Assembly: GCA_016763315.1 (NCBI GenBank)
Contig: JAESTZ010000057.1
Location: 1-59,878, forward strand
Length of the DNA stretch: 59,878 nt
Source of the DNA: Robiginitomaculum sp.
GTDB lineage: Bacteria; Pseudomonadota; Alphaproteobacteria; Caulobacterales; Maricaulaceae
Direction of reading: 5' to 3'
Made by a program: the position numbers and the translations under genes. The notes under the pieces are model-generated. The model searched no databases and had not been told where the DNA came from. It was given only the letters and a program-made list of their open reading frames with translations. This document shows, piece after piece, positions 36,016-46,793 of this stretch; positions within the stretch are counted from its first letter, which is position 1, and the number at the start of each line of letters is the position of its first letter.

Positions 36016-36574
36016 TGTTTTCTCCTTCGAATCTCTAAATTTCAATCTAGCGTAATCTTCTTCATTTGTTTTAATTTTTAAGTGCTAAAAAAAACAAGTT
36101 TTCCAATTATAGGTTTCCCCGGTGGATAAATCTAAAAATGGCTTAGCAATACAAACTTGTTTTTCTACAATCATTCCTAGCAATCACCAGCAAAACCCAT
36201 GTTTTGTAGAGTTCTATAAGTATTAACAATGTCAAATAGCCGCAAACAGATAGCTTATGACCTGCTGCAGAACCATTATAGCAGGTGGTGACAAAGCGAG
36301 TGTGTTTGAAACTTATCCACGTCAATCAAAGTTGAATAAGGGTCAATGAGGGTGCAATCTTTGCCAACGGATCCTCGTTTAACCTAGCTTCTTTACCAAT
36401 GATTGCTAACAAGGGTTTGGCCGCTGACCCTTATTCACCCTTAAGGGAATTATTGTTTTAATTTCAGGGATTCTGTTTTCCGCCATTCGCTTTTGCACCA
36501 CCGCAAAGTAAGAATAGCTGGTATGACGATTTATTGTTTTTTACGGCAAACCACTTGCCGATAAGCCTGATTTG
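36016..36574. other. 559-bp non-coding gap between peroxiredoxin and YqgE genes
   Basis: No credible gene on either strand. It holds repeat copy D (36114-36228), a 6-bp hairpin CCTGCT/AGCAGG (36261-36286), a GAAACTTATCCACG stretch, and a long-range 11-bp inverted repeat GAATAAGGGTC (36334-36344) with GACCCTTATTC (36426-36436), separated by 81 nt. Two DnaA-box-like TTATCCAC sites occur (36122 region and 36312), too few to call an origin. A regulatory RNA is possible. Confidence 0.5.
36114..36228 (+). repeat. Intergenic repeat family 2, copy D
   Basis: Begins TTTCCCCGGTGGATAAA and ends GTATTAACA, 115 bp apart. The same two ends and a similar interior occur 116 bp apart at 59763-59878. The last 33 bp match at 23 of 33 positions. 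Flanking AAAAACAAGTTT and AAACTTGTTTTT (near 36093 and 36150) form an imperfectly nested hairpin. It could be a small RNA gene or a mobile repeat. Confidence 0.5.
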
Positions 36575-37162
36575 ATGGAAACTGCTTTTGTGGATACGCA
36601 ACAAGGATATTTAGCCGGCAAAATGTTAATTGCCGCACCTAGCATGGGGGATCCCCGCTTTGCGCAGACTTTATTGTATATGTGCGCTCACGATGAACAT
36701 CACGCCATGGGAATAATTATCAATCAACCAATGCATATCTTACGGTTTCCCATGTTATTAAAGCAACTTGACATTGACACCGAAAACAATTCGCCACCGG
36801 ACATGCCGGTCTTGAGCGGCGGCCCTGTCGATCCGGAGCGGGGCTTTGTTTTGCATTCTCTGGAATATGACAAACCTGATGAAACCATACGGGTAACTGA
36901 CAATATAGGATTATCCGCCTCTAAGGAGGTTTTACAGGCTATGGCTTCTAGTGATCCTCCGAAACAATGTCTGTTAGCACTCGGACTGTCCAGTTGGGGG
37001 GCGGGTCAAATTGAATTCGAGTTAGAGCAAAATGCATGGCTGGTCTGCGAAGCCGATGATGATTTATTATTCGATCAGGATTTTGCCAGCAAATGGAGCC
37101 GTGCCATGTTCAAGATCGGCGTTGATCCCGACCGGTTAAGCGACACCACAGGTCACGCATAA
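36575..37162 (+). CDS. YqgE/AlgH family protein (UPF0301)
   Basis: A 195-residue UPF0301 protein. Typical blocks: GYLAGKMLIAAPSMGDPRFA, YMCAHDEHHAMGIIINQP, LSGGPVDPERGFVLHS, and the C-terminal ALGLSSWGAGQIEFELEQNAWL. Role not well established (named AlgH in Pseudomonas as a transcriptional regulator of alginate). ATG at 36575; a TTG one codon earlier is in the same frame. Confidence 0.93.
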   Translation: METAFVDTQQGYLAGKMLIAAPSMGDPRFAQTLLYMCAHDEHHAMGIIINQPMHILRFPMLLKQLDIDTENNSPPDMPVLSGGPVDPERGFVLHSLEYDKPDETIRVTDNIGLSASKEVLQAMASSDPPKQCLLALGLSSWGAGQIEFELEQNAWLVCEADDDLLFDQDFASKWSRAMFKIGVDPDRLSDTTGHA

Positions 37163-37179
37163 ATATCAGAAATAACCTC

Positions 37180-37764
37180 TTACTTTACCACTCGTGCATA
37201 TAATTTATGATCCTGCCATTTATCATTTATCTTCAAGTATTCTTTTGCCAAGCCTTCTTCGATAAACCCGCATTTTTTCAGCAATAATTGTGATGGCAAA
37301 TTATCGGGAATACAGGCCGCTTCCACCCGATGTAAGCCCAAATTATCAAAGCAGAACCCGACCACAGCCTGCACCGCATCGGCGGTCAACCCTTGGCGTT
37401 GAAACGATGCGCCGATCCAATAACCAAGTGATGCTGTTTGCGAAACTCCACGGCGAACATTTGATAAGTTACAGCCGCCGACCAATACATTGTCGCTTTC
37501 CCGAAAGATAAAAAACGCATAGCCGGTTGTGCGTATTCGATCCTCGTTATAATGACGAACACGACGTTTATAGGACGATTGCGTTAATTCATCTTTCGCC
37601 CACTTTGGCTCCCACGGCTGTAAAAAAGCCATGCTGCTGGCTCGTAACCGTAGCCAATCATCGTAATTCTCAAATTTTGGCACACGCAAAACCGCCTTGC
37701 CAAAGCTTAAGTTTTCAACACTATCTTCATAATCTGATCGAAACAAAGACAAAATATTTCCCAA
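37180..37764 (-). CDS. GNAT acetyltransferase, RimJ-like
   Basis: A 194-residue GCN5-related acetyltransferase of the ribosomal-protein N-acetyltransferase type. Acetyl-CoA binding region ASLGYWIGASFQRQGLTADAVQAVV (Q-rich variant of RxxGxA/G), then HRVEAACIPDNLPSQLLLKKCGF, and EGLAKEYLKINDKWQDHKLYA at the C-terminus. The N-terminal start appears to be a TTG at 37764; no ATG is near. Downstream of surf1 on the same strand (gap 31 nt) and may belong to its operon. Substrate unknown. Confidence 0.9.
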   Translation of the reverse strand: MGNILSLFRSDYEDSVENLSFGKAVLRVPKFENYDDWLRLRASSMAFLQPWEPKWAKDELTQSSYKRRVRHYNEDRIRTTGYAFFIFRESDNVLVGGCNLSNVRRGVSQTASLGYWIGASFQRQGLTADAVQAVVGFCFDNLGLHRVEAACIPDNLPSQLLLKKCGFIEEGLAKEYLKINDKWQDHKLYARVVK

Positions 37765-37795
37765 CTATTCAGTACACAATCACATCGATTGTTCG

Positions 37796-38515
37796 TTATT
37801 TTTTACGTCCTCGAAAAACTAAAAGGCCGTTCTTGAAATGCCAAGCAAAATATATCACCCATAACACCAACGCCATGCCAAACCATGTCAAAGCATAATC
37901 AAGATGATTATTTACCGGCTCTGGCGGAGCACCAACCAGCTTTGGCCACTGCTTGTCACTATCGGCTATTGTCAGATCAAGTGTGAAATTGGCTTCATAG
38001 TTTTCTTGCAAACTTATTGCTGTTGCCATAGATGCCAGATCTCGACGATACCAAATTTTTTCCTCTAGATCAGGAACAGGGGTCAGCCAGTTTTCGCTAC
38101 CTACCGATCGCAACAGGCCGACCAGTGTAATTTGTGCCGTAGGCAAAGCGGCAATTTTTATACCCGCCCGGTCTGGAACAAAGCCACGCACCACAAACAA
38201 ATTGCGCCCGTCAACAGTTTCAAAAACATTCAAATACCTATAACCTGGCACTCCACCAGATATTCCATAGATACGGGTCAATGAATATTCTGGGCGATAA
38301 TTCCCGCGCACCGATACTTTCTTCCAAGCCATATCGCCGGTTATTTCAATACCGGTAATATCCATTGGCGATTGTTGTTTTGCGCTGTCTAATTGTGCGA
38401 TTAACTCATTTTTCCAGTGCAGACGTTGTAGCTGCCACTGTCCCAAAGCCAATAATATAATCGTTGCCAATACTACTACAACACTCATACCAATCGCTGG
38501 CCTAAACTTGATCAT
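37796..38515 (-). CDS. SURF1-family cytochrome oxidase assembly protein
   Basis: A 239-residue inner-membrane protein with two transmembrane helices (about 8-28 and 208-228) flanking a periplasmic domain. Blocks: LALGQWQLQRLHWKNELIAQ, SGGVPGYRYLNVFETVDGRN, VVRGFVPDRAG and NNHLDYALTWFGMALVL. SURF1 proteins help insert heme a into subunit I. Last gene of the oxidase cluster on this strand. Confidence 0.95.
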   Translation of the reverse strand: MIKFRPAIGMSVVVVLATIILLALGQWQLQRLHWKNELIAQLDSAKQQSPMDITGIEITGDMAWKKVSVRGNYRPEYSLTRIYGISGGVPGYRYLNVFETVDGRNLFVVRGFVPDRAGIKIAALPTAQITLVGLLRSVGSENWLTPVPDLEEKIWYRRDLASMATAISLQENYEANFTLDLTIADSDKQWPKLVGAPPEPVNNHLDYALTWFGMALVLWVIYFAWHFKNGLLVFRGRKK

Positions 38516-38535
38516 TTGCTTAATCTTCTGTTTTG

Positions 38536-38979
38536 CTAGAGATTTTCTCTAGTTCTTTCTTCTTGCGCATTTCCGGACGCAAAACCGGTGTCCACTTTTA
38601 CTGGAAATGCTTCATCGTCTAACACCGCTTCACCGGCGTTAAACTTGAACATCAACCCGTACCACATACCACGAGCCGGATGTAGAAATAATAACACAAG
38701 CAATGTTGAAAGCGGCAACCACAATAAAGCATGCACCCAAACTTCCGGCTTGAATACTTTCTCTACTGCCAAGGCTGGAAACACCACCAGAAAACCAACT
38801 ATGCTCATTACAAGCACAGCTGGCCCATCTCCTGTATCACCGGTATCAAAAACTAGTTCGCAACTATTACAACGATCAGCAAACTTCAGATAACCGGCGA
38901 ACAGCTTACCTTTTCCACAAGCAGGGCAACGCCCTGCCAGCCCTTGAAAAACAGGGCTTTTGCCTTGGTTATCCAGCAT
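38536..38979 (-). CDS. DUF983 membrane protein
   Basis: A 147-residue protein with an N-terminal zinc-ribbon-like pair of CxxC motifs ([11 protein letters not shown] and RCNSCELVF) and two membrane helices. DUF983 genes commonly sit between coxC and surf1 in alphaproteobacteria; role in oxidase assembly is assumed from context. I chose the ATG at 38979, which overlaps the coxC stop by 11 nt; ATGs further upstream lie deeper inside coxC. Confidence 0.88.
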   Translation of the reverse strand: MLDNQGKSPVFQGLAGRCPACGKGKLFAGYLKFADRCNSCELVFDTGDTGDGPAVLVMSIVGFLVVFPALAVEKVFKPEVWVHALLWLPLSTLLVLLFLHPARGMWYGLMFKFNAGEAVLDDEAFPVKVDTGFASGNAQEERTRENL

Positions 38980-39778
38980 ATACAACATAGACAAAGATAA
39001 ACAGGAACAACCATACCACATCGACAAAATGCCAATACCAAGCGGCAGCTTCAAATCCGAAATGGTGTTTCGGCGAGAACGCCCCGCCCATTACCCTAAA
39101 CAGGCACACAGCCAAGAATATTGTTCCAATTATAACATGAACTCCATGAAACCCGGTGGCCATAAAGAATGTCGCACCATACAAACTACCGGAGAACGCA
39201 AAGCCGGCATGGATGTATTCCAGAGCCTGTAAATAAGTAAAGGACATGCCCAAGATAACCGTTAACAACAAACCGATTTTGGTGCTTTTACGATCACCCT
39301 CTATCAAGGCATGGTGCGCCCAGGTAACTGTAGTACCGGACAATAGCAGAACCAAAGTATTGGCCAGCGGCAAGTGCCACGGATTGAAAGTTTCAATGCC
39401 TGCTGGCGGCCAAACTTCGGCAGTTCTTGTGTCAATGAACATTGCACCTTCAAAGAACATCCAGAACCAAGCTACAAAAAACATTACCTCGGACATGATG
39501 AACAAGATCATGCCATAACGCATGCCCATTTCAACAACCGGTGTGTGAAAACCCTCGGTTCCCTCGCGAATAACGTCAGACCACCAACCATACATGGTGA
39601 CAAGCACACCAATAAAACCAATAATTAGCAACCATGGGGAACCTTCGGGAATACCGAACATGCCCTTCATATAGGCAACGCCACCAAAGGCCATAACAAA
39701 GGCTGATAATGCTCCAACCAGCGGCCATGGATTCGGGTCAACCAGATGATAATCATGCTGTGCGGTTTGATCTGACAA
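38969..39778 (-). CDS. ctaE: Cytochrome c oxidase subunit III
   Basis: A 269-residue seven-helix subunit III of the aa3-type oxidase. Family blocks: [60 protein letters not shown], and [19 protein letters not shown], ending in [17 protein letters not shown]. Start is TTG at 39778 with a GGGGGC ribosome site; no ATG upstream fits. Complete. Confidence 0.97.
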   Translation of the reverse strand: MSDQTAQHDYHLVDPNPWPLVGALSAFVMAFGGVAYMKGMFGIPEGSPWLLIIGFIGVLVTMYGWWSDVIREGTEGFHTPVVEMGMRYGMILFIMSEVMFFVAWFWMFFEGAMFIDTRTAEVWPPAGIETFNPWHLPLANTLVLLLSGTTVTWAHHALIEGDRKSTKIGLLLTVILGMSFTYLQALEYIHAGFAFSGSLYGATFFMATGFHGVHVIIGTIFLAVCLFRVMGGAFSPKHHFGFEAAAWYWHFVDVVWLFLFIFVYVVYAG

Positions 39779-39870
39779 GGTACTGCCCCCATAAAGAAAC
39801 GGCGAAAATTCGCCTTTGATATTACACCCGCCGAAACGGATTGCGGCAACGCGCCGCTTTGCCTCTTTAA

Positions 39871-40473
39871 TTATCGAAGCGTAGTGGTTTCAAGACTGCT
39901 TTTATTAGTACTTGCAGAAACAGTCTCAGAGTTTTTCATTTTATAAAAAGTATAAGATAAAGTAATAGTTTTTATTTCATCAAGATGTTTGTCATTGGCA
40001 ATTTCCGGGTCAATATAATACAAAACCGGCATGTCCATAGTTTCGCCGGGTTGTAACACTTGTTCGGTAAAACAGAAACAATCCAGCTTGACAAAATATG
40101 GAGCAGCCTTGGCCGGCGATACATTAAATGTTGCAGTTCCGGCAATAGGCTCATCAGAAATATTTGTCGCTTGATAACTGGCCAGCACGCTCTCGCCAAC
40201 AAATGAGTTCTGGGTCAGTTGCGACGGCTTGAACTTCCACGCCAGCTTACGATCAACATTGGCGTCAAAACGAACCGTTATCTGGCGCTCCAACACTTCA
40301 TCTGCGGCAATAGTTGATATTCTAGGCGTTCCGCCAAACCCGGTAACCTGACAAAATAGCTTATACAAAGGTACCGAAGCATAGGCCAAACCTGTCATTC
40401 CCAGCACAAGCACGCTTAGGGAAATCAACACTTTGCGATTATTGTTTTGTGGTGCCGGCTTAGCTGACTGCAT
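39871..40473 (-). CDS. ctaG: CtaG/Cox11 copper-insertion protein
   Basis: A 200-residue assembly factor that delivers copper to the CuB site of subunit I. One membrane helix (about 18-38: [20 protein letters not shown]), then the Cox11 domain with VTGFGGTP, the copper-binding CFCF motif ([17 protein letters not shown]) and [11 protein letters not shown] chose ATG 40473 with AGGAG 9 nt upstream; it overlaps the small coxF gene by 14 nt. Confidence 0.96.
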   Translation of the reverse strand: MQSAKPAPQNNNRKVLISLSVLVLGMTGLAYASVPLYKLFCQVTGFGGTPRISTIAADEVLERQITVRFDANVDRKLAWKFKPSQLTQNSFVGESVLASYQATNISDEPIAGTATFNVSPAKAAPYFVKLDCFCFTEQVLQPGETMDMPVLYYIDPEIANDKHLDEIKTITLSYTFYKMKNSETVSASTNKSSLETTTLR

Positions 40474-40615
40474 CAATACCAAGCTCCTGCATTTTGCGAT
40501 AAACGGTGACAGTAAAAACTATTGCCACAAAAGCAAACAAACCAAATGCGATTGCCCATGATCGAAGGTTACGCGCCTTTTCCTGCTCTTTTGTTAACCT
40601 GATACCTTCACTCAT
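40460..40615 (-). CDS. Small oxidase-cluster protein (CoxF-like)
   Basis: A 51-codon gene: MSEGIRLTKEQEKARNLRSW, then a hydrophobic segment (AIAFGLFAFVAIVFTVTVY) and [12 protein letters not shown]. One transmembrane helix, N-terminus in the cytoplasm. Small proteins of this type lie between ctaB and ctaG in alphaproteobacterial oxidase clusters and are named CoxF. Its ATG overlaps the ctaB stop (TAATG), and its end overlaps ctaG. The short length makes it easy to miss. Confidence 0.8.
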   Translation of the reverse strand: MSEGIRLTKEQEKARNLRSWAIAFGLFAFVAIVFTVTVYRKMQELGIDAVS

Positions 40616-41604
40616 TATAAAGCTCCCTGGAAAACTGCAAATGGTAATGAAACATAACCACCAAAGCCATGCTCGACCAATAACGCAGCAAATATAACAA
40701 ACAAAAAAATGATGGAAAACGCAAACAAGTTACGCGCCGCCTTGTCACCTTTTTTAACAGCATAAAGGTCAGCCTTGGCATCACCGGGATCATCACCGGC
40801 TCTGGATGACAGAACACGATAAGACAGCAGCAAGAACATTGCTCCGCTTATGGTAGCGACAATTGCATAAACCACACCGCCAAGACCGGTAAACACCGGT
40901 AATGATACAGTTATTGCCAATAGAATTGCATAGATAAAAATTTGCACTCTGGTGCTTTTCGCGCCCTTGACCACCGGCATCATCGGTATACCAGCAATGG
41001 CATAATCACTACGTTTATATAAAGCCAGTGCCCAAAAATGCGGCGGTGTCCACAACATAATTATTGCAAACAAAATAAATGCATTCATATCCACTCCGCC
41101 AGTAGCCACAGCCCAGCCAATCATTGGCGGAAATGCACCGGCAGCTCCACCAATAACAATGTTTTGCGGCGTGCGGCGTTTTAGCCCCATGGAATAAATA
41201 ACCACATAAAAGAAAATGGTGAAGGCCAAAAATCCAGCGGCAAAATAACTTGCTGACGCGGCTAACATCATAACCGAGACCAATGATAAAAACATACCAA
41301 AGGCCAAAGCATCTTTTGCATATAGGCGTTTGGCAGGTATTGGACGTTTGGCAGTGCGGCTCATTTTGGCGTCAATATCGGCATCATACCACATATTTAA
41401 CGCACCTGCCGCACCAGCACCCAGAGCAATAGCAAAAATTGAAATCACCCCAAGAACCGGATCCACCGAACCGGGAGCGGCCAACATACCGACCAGTGCC
41501 GTAAATACCACCAGCGACATTACCCGCGGTTTCAGCAAAGCTATAAAATCAGCCGGCAATGCCGGTCTGATTTCATATGCTTGTGTATTGCCTATATCAG
41601 CCAT
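40615..41604 (-). CDS. ctaB: Protoheme IX farnesyltransferase (heme O synthase)
   Basis: A 329-residue multispanning UbiA-family prenyltransferase making heme O from protoheme. Aspartate-rich substrate motif NMWYDADIDAKMSRTAKRP (about 68-86), and the second motif KRSDYAIAGIPMMPVVKG. It lies between ctaD and coxF. Full length. Confidence 0.97.
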   Translation of the reverse strand: MADIGNTQAYEIRPALPADFIALLKPRVMSLVVFTALVGMLAAPGSVDPVLGVISIFAIALGAGAAGALNMWYDADIDAKMSRTAKRPIPAKRLYAKDALAFGMFLSLVSVMMLAASASYFAAGFLAFTIFFYVVIYSMGLKRRTPQNIVIGGAAGAFPPMIGWAVATGGVDMNAFILFAIIMLWTPPHFWALALYKRSDYAIAGIPMMPVVKGAKSTRVQIFIYAILLAITVSLPVFTGLGGVVYAIVATISGAMFLLLSYRVLSSRAGDDPGDAKADLYAVKKGDKAARNLFAFSIIFLFVIFAALLVEHGFGGYVSLPFAVFQGAL

Positions 41605-41622
41605 TATCTTGTTTTGCTCAGG

Positions 41623-43227
<1,605 letters not shown>

Positions 43228-44097
43228 TTAATTGGCTGAAGCAAACTGGACACTGTCCAGTGTGTTCACATTTGCATATTCGATCTGCTTTGCAGCTAAC
43301 CATGCATTATATTCGTCTTCGGGCAGCACATGCACTTCAATCGGCATATAAGCGTGTCTCGCTCCGCACAATTCAGAACACTGTCCATAATAAATACCGG
43401 GCTTGTTAACCTTAAACCAGGTCTGGTTCATTTTGCCCGGCACAGCATCGATTTTAATTCCGAATGCCGGCATAGCAAACGCATGAAGAACATCAGCCGC
43501 CAAAACCTCTACCACAATAGTTTTACCCACAGGCACGACCATTGGATTATCAACACCAAGCAAACGCGGCTTCCCAGCAGCTTTTGCCTCTTCATCGCTT
43601 AGCATAACCGATGAATAGGTAAGCGTTTTATCTGCATCACCGGCTGGATCAGTATATTCATAATCCCAATACCACTGATAACCGGTAACTTTTACCGTCA
43701 GATCAGCTTCAGGAATTACGTCTTGTTGATACAAAACCGGAAACGACTTGAACGCAATTACAACCAAGATCAATACAGGGATTAACGTCCACGCAACCTC
43801 CAGCTTAACATTATGCGAAAACTTCTGTGGCACCGGATTGGCTTTGGCGTTAAACTTAACAACAATAATTCCCAATAACACTGTGATCAAAACCACGATT
43901 ACAGTAATAATCGGCATCAGCCAGAAATTATGAAAAATATGAATTTGCTCGGCTACTTCCGTAACTGCTGGCTGAAAGCCAATTGCCTTGTCTTTTGGCG
44001 TAAACTGCTCAAGATCTGCCATAGCCGAACTGGAGAGTAAACTGGCCGCGACACCGGCTCCCAAGATAGATGCCCGTAAATTAGATGTATATCGCAT
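43228..44097 (-). CDS. ctaC: Cytochrome c oxidase subunit II
   Basis: A 289-residue subunit II. Signal peptide 1-27 (SSSAMA-DL), two membrane helices, then the CuA cupredoxin domain with HAFAMPAFGIKIDAVPG and CSELCGARHAYMP (Cys-Cys-His-Met ligands). Head of the oxidase operon, which runs toward surf1. The upstream gap 44098-44386 holds a hairpin but no gene. Confidence 0.97.
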   Translation of the reverse strand: MRYTSNLRASILGAGVAASLLSSSAMADLEQFTPKDKAIGFQPAVTEVAEQIHIFHNFWLMPIITVIVVLITVLLGIIVVKFNAKANPVPQKFSHNVKLEVAWTLIPVLILVVIAFKSFPVLYQQDVIPEADLTVKVTGYQWYWDYEYTDPAGDADKTLTYSSVMLSDEEAKAAGKPRLLGVDNPMVVPVGKTIVVEVLAADVLHAFAMPAFGIKIDAVPGKMNQTWFKVNKPGIYYGQCSELCGARHAYMPIEVHVLPEDEYNAWLAAKQIEYANVNTLDSVQFASAN

Positions 44098-44279
44098 CTT
44101 TGCCCCTATTGTTCTGTTTCGTCTGACTTACATCAGAATCCAAATACGGGTACAGGCTACCACTGTCAAAGAAGCGATAGAATCTAGCCCACCCAGCTAG
44201 AACAGTTTGTTGCGAGAATACCGCAAAAAGGCAAGCAAAATTTGCGAATAAACACACTGTAATTTGTCAGAATCAGAAT

Positions 44280-44303
44280 TTTATGGTATTGGAACACCAT
44301 AAA
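44280..44303. promoter_or_regulatory. Hairpin in the divergent ctaC / TPR gap
   Basis: TTTATGGT and ACCATAAA form a perfect 8-bp inverted repeat with an 8-nt spacer. Position between two divergent genes suits an operator; a hairpin in a transcript is the alternative. Confidence 0.35.
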
Positions 44304-44386
44304 CTTGTAGAATTGGTCTTTTTTGCATTATCTACTGATAAATTTCACTAAACTCCCGAACGACCGACCAATAACGAGGAAATGCA

Positions 44387-44965
44387 ATGAACCATGTAAA
44401 ATCACTAATCATCCTATCTGGAATCTCAGCTATCCTGTCACTTTTTGCCTTGTTGTTTCCCGGCATAGCAAGCGCCAGTGCACTGGTAATCGGGGAAAGC
44501 CTTGGCGCTTCATGTTATCAAGAAGCCAAACAGGGGCGCAGCGGACGTGAAGCAATAGCTATTTGCAATTCGGCGATAGACAATGGCCTGATGACCAAGA
44601 CTGATAAAGCCGCGACTTATGTAAACCGTGGTATTATTCGCTCAACCAGCGGCGACCTTGCTGGCGCGATCAGTGATTATGACAAAGCACTACAAATAAA
44701 TCCAGATATGGCAGAAGCCTTTGCCAATCGCGGTACTGTTTTTATCCGCCAAGAAAATTACGCAAAAGCTCTAACCGAACTTGATCGCGCATTATCATTG
44801 ACATTAGAACAGCCAGCCGCAGTTTATTATAATCGCGGCATAGTTCACGAACGCATAGGTGATCTGTCCAGTGCTTATAAGGACTATTTGAAAGCCACAG
44901 AGTTAAAACCTAACTGGCAACAACCAAAAACCGAGTTAATCCGTTTCTCGGTAATTTCTGACTAA
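44387..44965 (+). CDS. Exported TPR-repeat protein
   Basis: A 192-residue protein with a signal peptide (1-32, GIASA-SA) and about three TPR repeats (ATYVNRGIIRSTSGDLAGAI, AEAFANRGTVFIRQENYAKAL, AVYYNRGIVHERIGDLSSAY). Likely a periplasmic scaffold for protein contacts. Ribosome site GAGGAAATGCA. Divergent from ctaC; partner unknown. Confidence 0.85.
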   Translation: MNHVKSLIILSGISAILSLFALLFPGIASASALVIGESLGASCYQEAKQGRSGREAIAICNSAIDNGLMTKTDKAATYVNRGIIRSTSGDLAGAISDYDKALQINPDMAEAFANRGTVFIRQENYAKALTELDRALSLTLEQPAAVYYNRGIVHERIGDLSSAYKDYLKATELKPNWQQPKTELIRFSVISD

Positions 44966-45034
44966 ACCAATATTAGCGACGATTTGATGACAAACAGCCT
45001 TGCAGGTTTGTAATTCTGCGCTAAAGCTTACTCC

Positions 45035-46453
45035 ATGACAAACATTCCCGATCCATTTGCCAACACAGACCTTTGCATAGAGCAAGCCCAAAGCGGTGTT
45101 GAAGCCGCACTGACCGGAGCCGATGACGGGGAGTTATACATAGAGCAAAGCGTTTCCGAAAGTTTCGGCTTTGATGATGGCCGGCTTAAAAACGCCAGTT
45201 ATGACAGCTCTAGAGGCTTTGGATTACGGCGGGTAATCGCCGATGCAACCGGCTTTGCCCATGCCACAGAAATGACACCGGCAGCTTTAAGCCGCGCCGC
45301 CAATGCAGTCCGTGGAGCCGATCGCGGTTTAACCGGAAGCTGGGCCGATAATCCTATACGCACCAATAAACGGCTTTATGAGGATATTGATCCGACATTA
45401 TCGCCGGATTTTGCTATTAAATCCACATTACTGCAAGAAATAGACGCTTATTTACGTGCCGCTGATCCACGAGTTATTCAGGTTTCCGCCTCTTTAGCCG
45501 CCGAACAGTCAAATATTACAATTTTACGTCCGGGCATGGATCCTATTTTTGACCAACGCCCTTTGGTACGAATTGGAATCTCAGTTATCGTAGAACAAAA
45601 TGGCCGCCGCGAGACCGGATCTGCCGGTGCCGGCGGACGCACATCATATCAACAATGGATCAGCACTTCCAACTGGAAAACCATGGCCGACGAAGCATTA
45701 CGCCAAGCGATCATCAATCTTGATGCAATAGATATTACTGGCGGCGAGATGGAAGTGGTCCTTGGGCCTGGCTGGCCGGGGATTTTGTTCCACGAAGCCG
45801 TTGGCCATGGGCTTGAGGGTGATTTTAATCGTAAAGGCGAAAGTGTCTTTAGTGGCTGCATTGGTGAACAAGTAGCAGCCAAGGGCGTAACATTAGTTGA
45901 TGATGGAACCATACAAAACCGCCGAGGCTCGTTAACTGTTGATGATGAAGGCACACCAACCAATCGCACAGTTTTAATCGAAGACGGTATCTTGAAAGGC
46001 TATATGCAGGATCGACAAAACGCCCGCCTTATGGGTGTTAAAAGCACCGGCAATGGCCGACGCGAAAGTTTTGCCTGTCCACCAATGCCACGCATGACCA
46101 ATACTATTGTCGAGAACGGCAAAGATGATCCGGCTGAAATTCTGGCCTCGTTAAAAGACGGGCTTTATGCGGTTAATTTTGGTGGCGGGCAGGTTGATAT
46201 TACTTCTGGCAAATTCGTCTTTCAATGCACTCTCGCTTATTTGGTAAAGAACGGTAAAATTGGCGCGCCGGTCAAAGGCGCAACCCTGATCGGTGATGGC
46301 GCAACCGCTTTAAGCAAAATCTCGATGATCGGTAATGACATGGCGCTTGACCCCGGCGTTGGAGTTTGTGGCAAAGCCGGCCAAGGCGTGCCGGTGGGGG
46401 TTGGCCAACCGACACTTAAAATCGGCGGCCTTACCGTTGGCGGCGCTGGTTAA
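45035..46453 (+). CDS. tldD: Metalloprotease TldD
   Basis: A 472-residue TldD subunit of the TldD/TldE protease, which matures modified peptides and antitoxins in relatives. The active site HEAVGHGLEGDF (HExxxH, about residues 251-262) is intact, and VDDEGTPTNRTVLIEDGILK, RRESFACPPMPRMTNT and GGGQVDITSGKFVFQC are conserved. TldE (PmbA) is not in the window. Confidence 0.96.
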   Translation: MTNIPDPFANTDLCIEQAQSGVEAALTGADDGELYIEQSVSESFGFDDGRLKNASYDSSRGFGLRRVIADATGFAHATEMTPAALSRAANAVRGADRGLTGSWADNPIRTNKRLYEDIDPTLSPDFAIKSTLLQEIDAYLRAADPRVIQVSASLAAEQSNITILRPGMDPIFDQRPLVRIGISVIVEQNGRRETGSAGAGGRTSYQQWISTSNWKTMADEALRQAIINLDAIDITGGEMEVVLGPGWPGILFHEAVGHGLEGDFNRKGESVFSGCIGEQVAAKGVTLVDDGTIQNRRGSLTVDDEGTPTNRTVLIEDGILKGYMQDRQNARLMGVKSTGNGRRESFACPPMPRMTNTIVENGKDDPAEILASLKDGLYAVNFGGGQVDITSGKFVFQCTLAYLVKNGKIGAPVKGATLIGDGATALSKISMIGNDMALDPGVGVCGKAGQGVPVGVGQPTLKIGGLTVGGAG

Positions 46454-46648
46454 GAATATTTTCTTTTTGTCTCGCGGCGAATTCGCTTTGCTCACGCCTG
46501 CAACGGCGCGGCGAACGATCGCCGAGGCGCAGTCGCACCTAGTTAGTAATATTCTGCAAAAATAAGTACCGGTTTTGCGGCAAAGGATTGCGACCACTAA
46601 CAATAAGCAATCCTAGCAAAAGTAGATTGTAGGACTTCTCACCAACAA

Positions 46649-46773
46649 CCGTCACTCCGGGCTTGATCCGGAGTCTATCCACCAATGGTGACCGTAAAGG
46701 TCGGTTGATAATTTCCACCATTACCCCTGCACCACTTGCAAGGATGGATTGCGGATCAAGCCCGCGGGTAACG
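46649..46773. repeat. Palindromic intergenic repeat of alphaproteobacterial type
   Basis: The left arm contains GTCACTCCGGGCTTGATCC and the right arm, read in reverse complement, GTTACCCGCGGGCTTGATCC; they form a large imperfect stem of about 125 bp in total. Elements with CCGGGCTTGATCC cores are common between genes in many alphaproteobacteria. It lies in the convergent tldD-ettA gap (46454-46793), where I see no gene. Confidence 0.6.
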
Positions 46774-46793
46774 AACGTGGCGCGGGTTAAAAA

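Noticed and set aside
36143-36325. 60-codon open frame on the minus strand in the peroxiredoxin/YqgE gap
   Set aside because: No ribosome site, odd composition, overlaps repeat copy D, and no family resemblance.
36016-36574. Possible replication origin (two TTATCCAC-like sites in a long gap)
   Set aside because: Only two imperfect DnaA boxes, no AT-rich unwinding stretch with a box cluster, and no origin-linked genes such as dnaA, hemE or parAB nearby.
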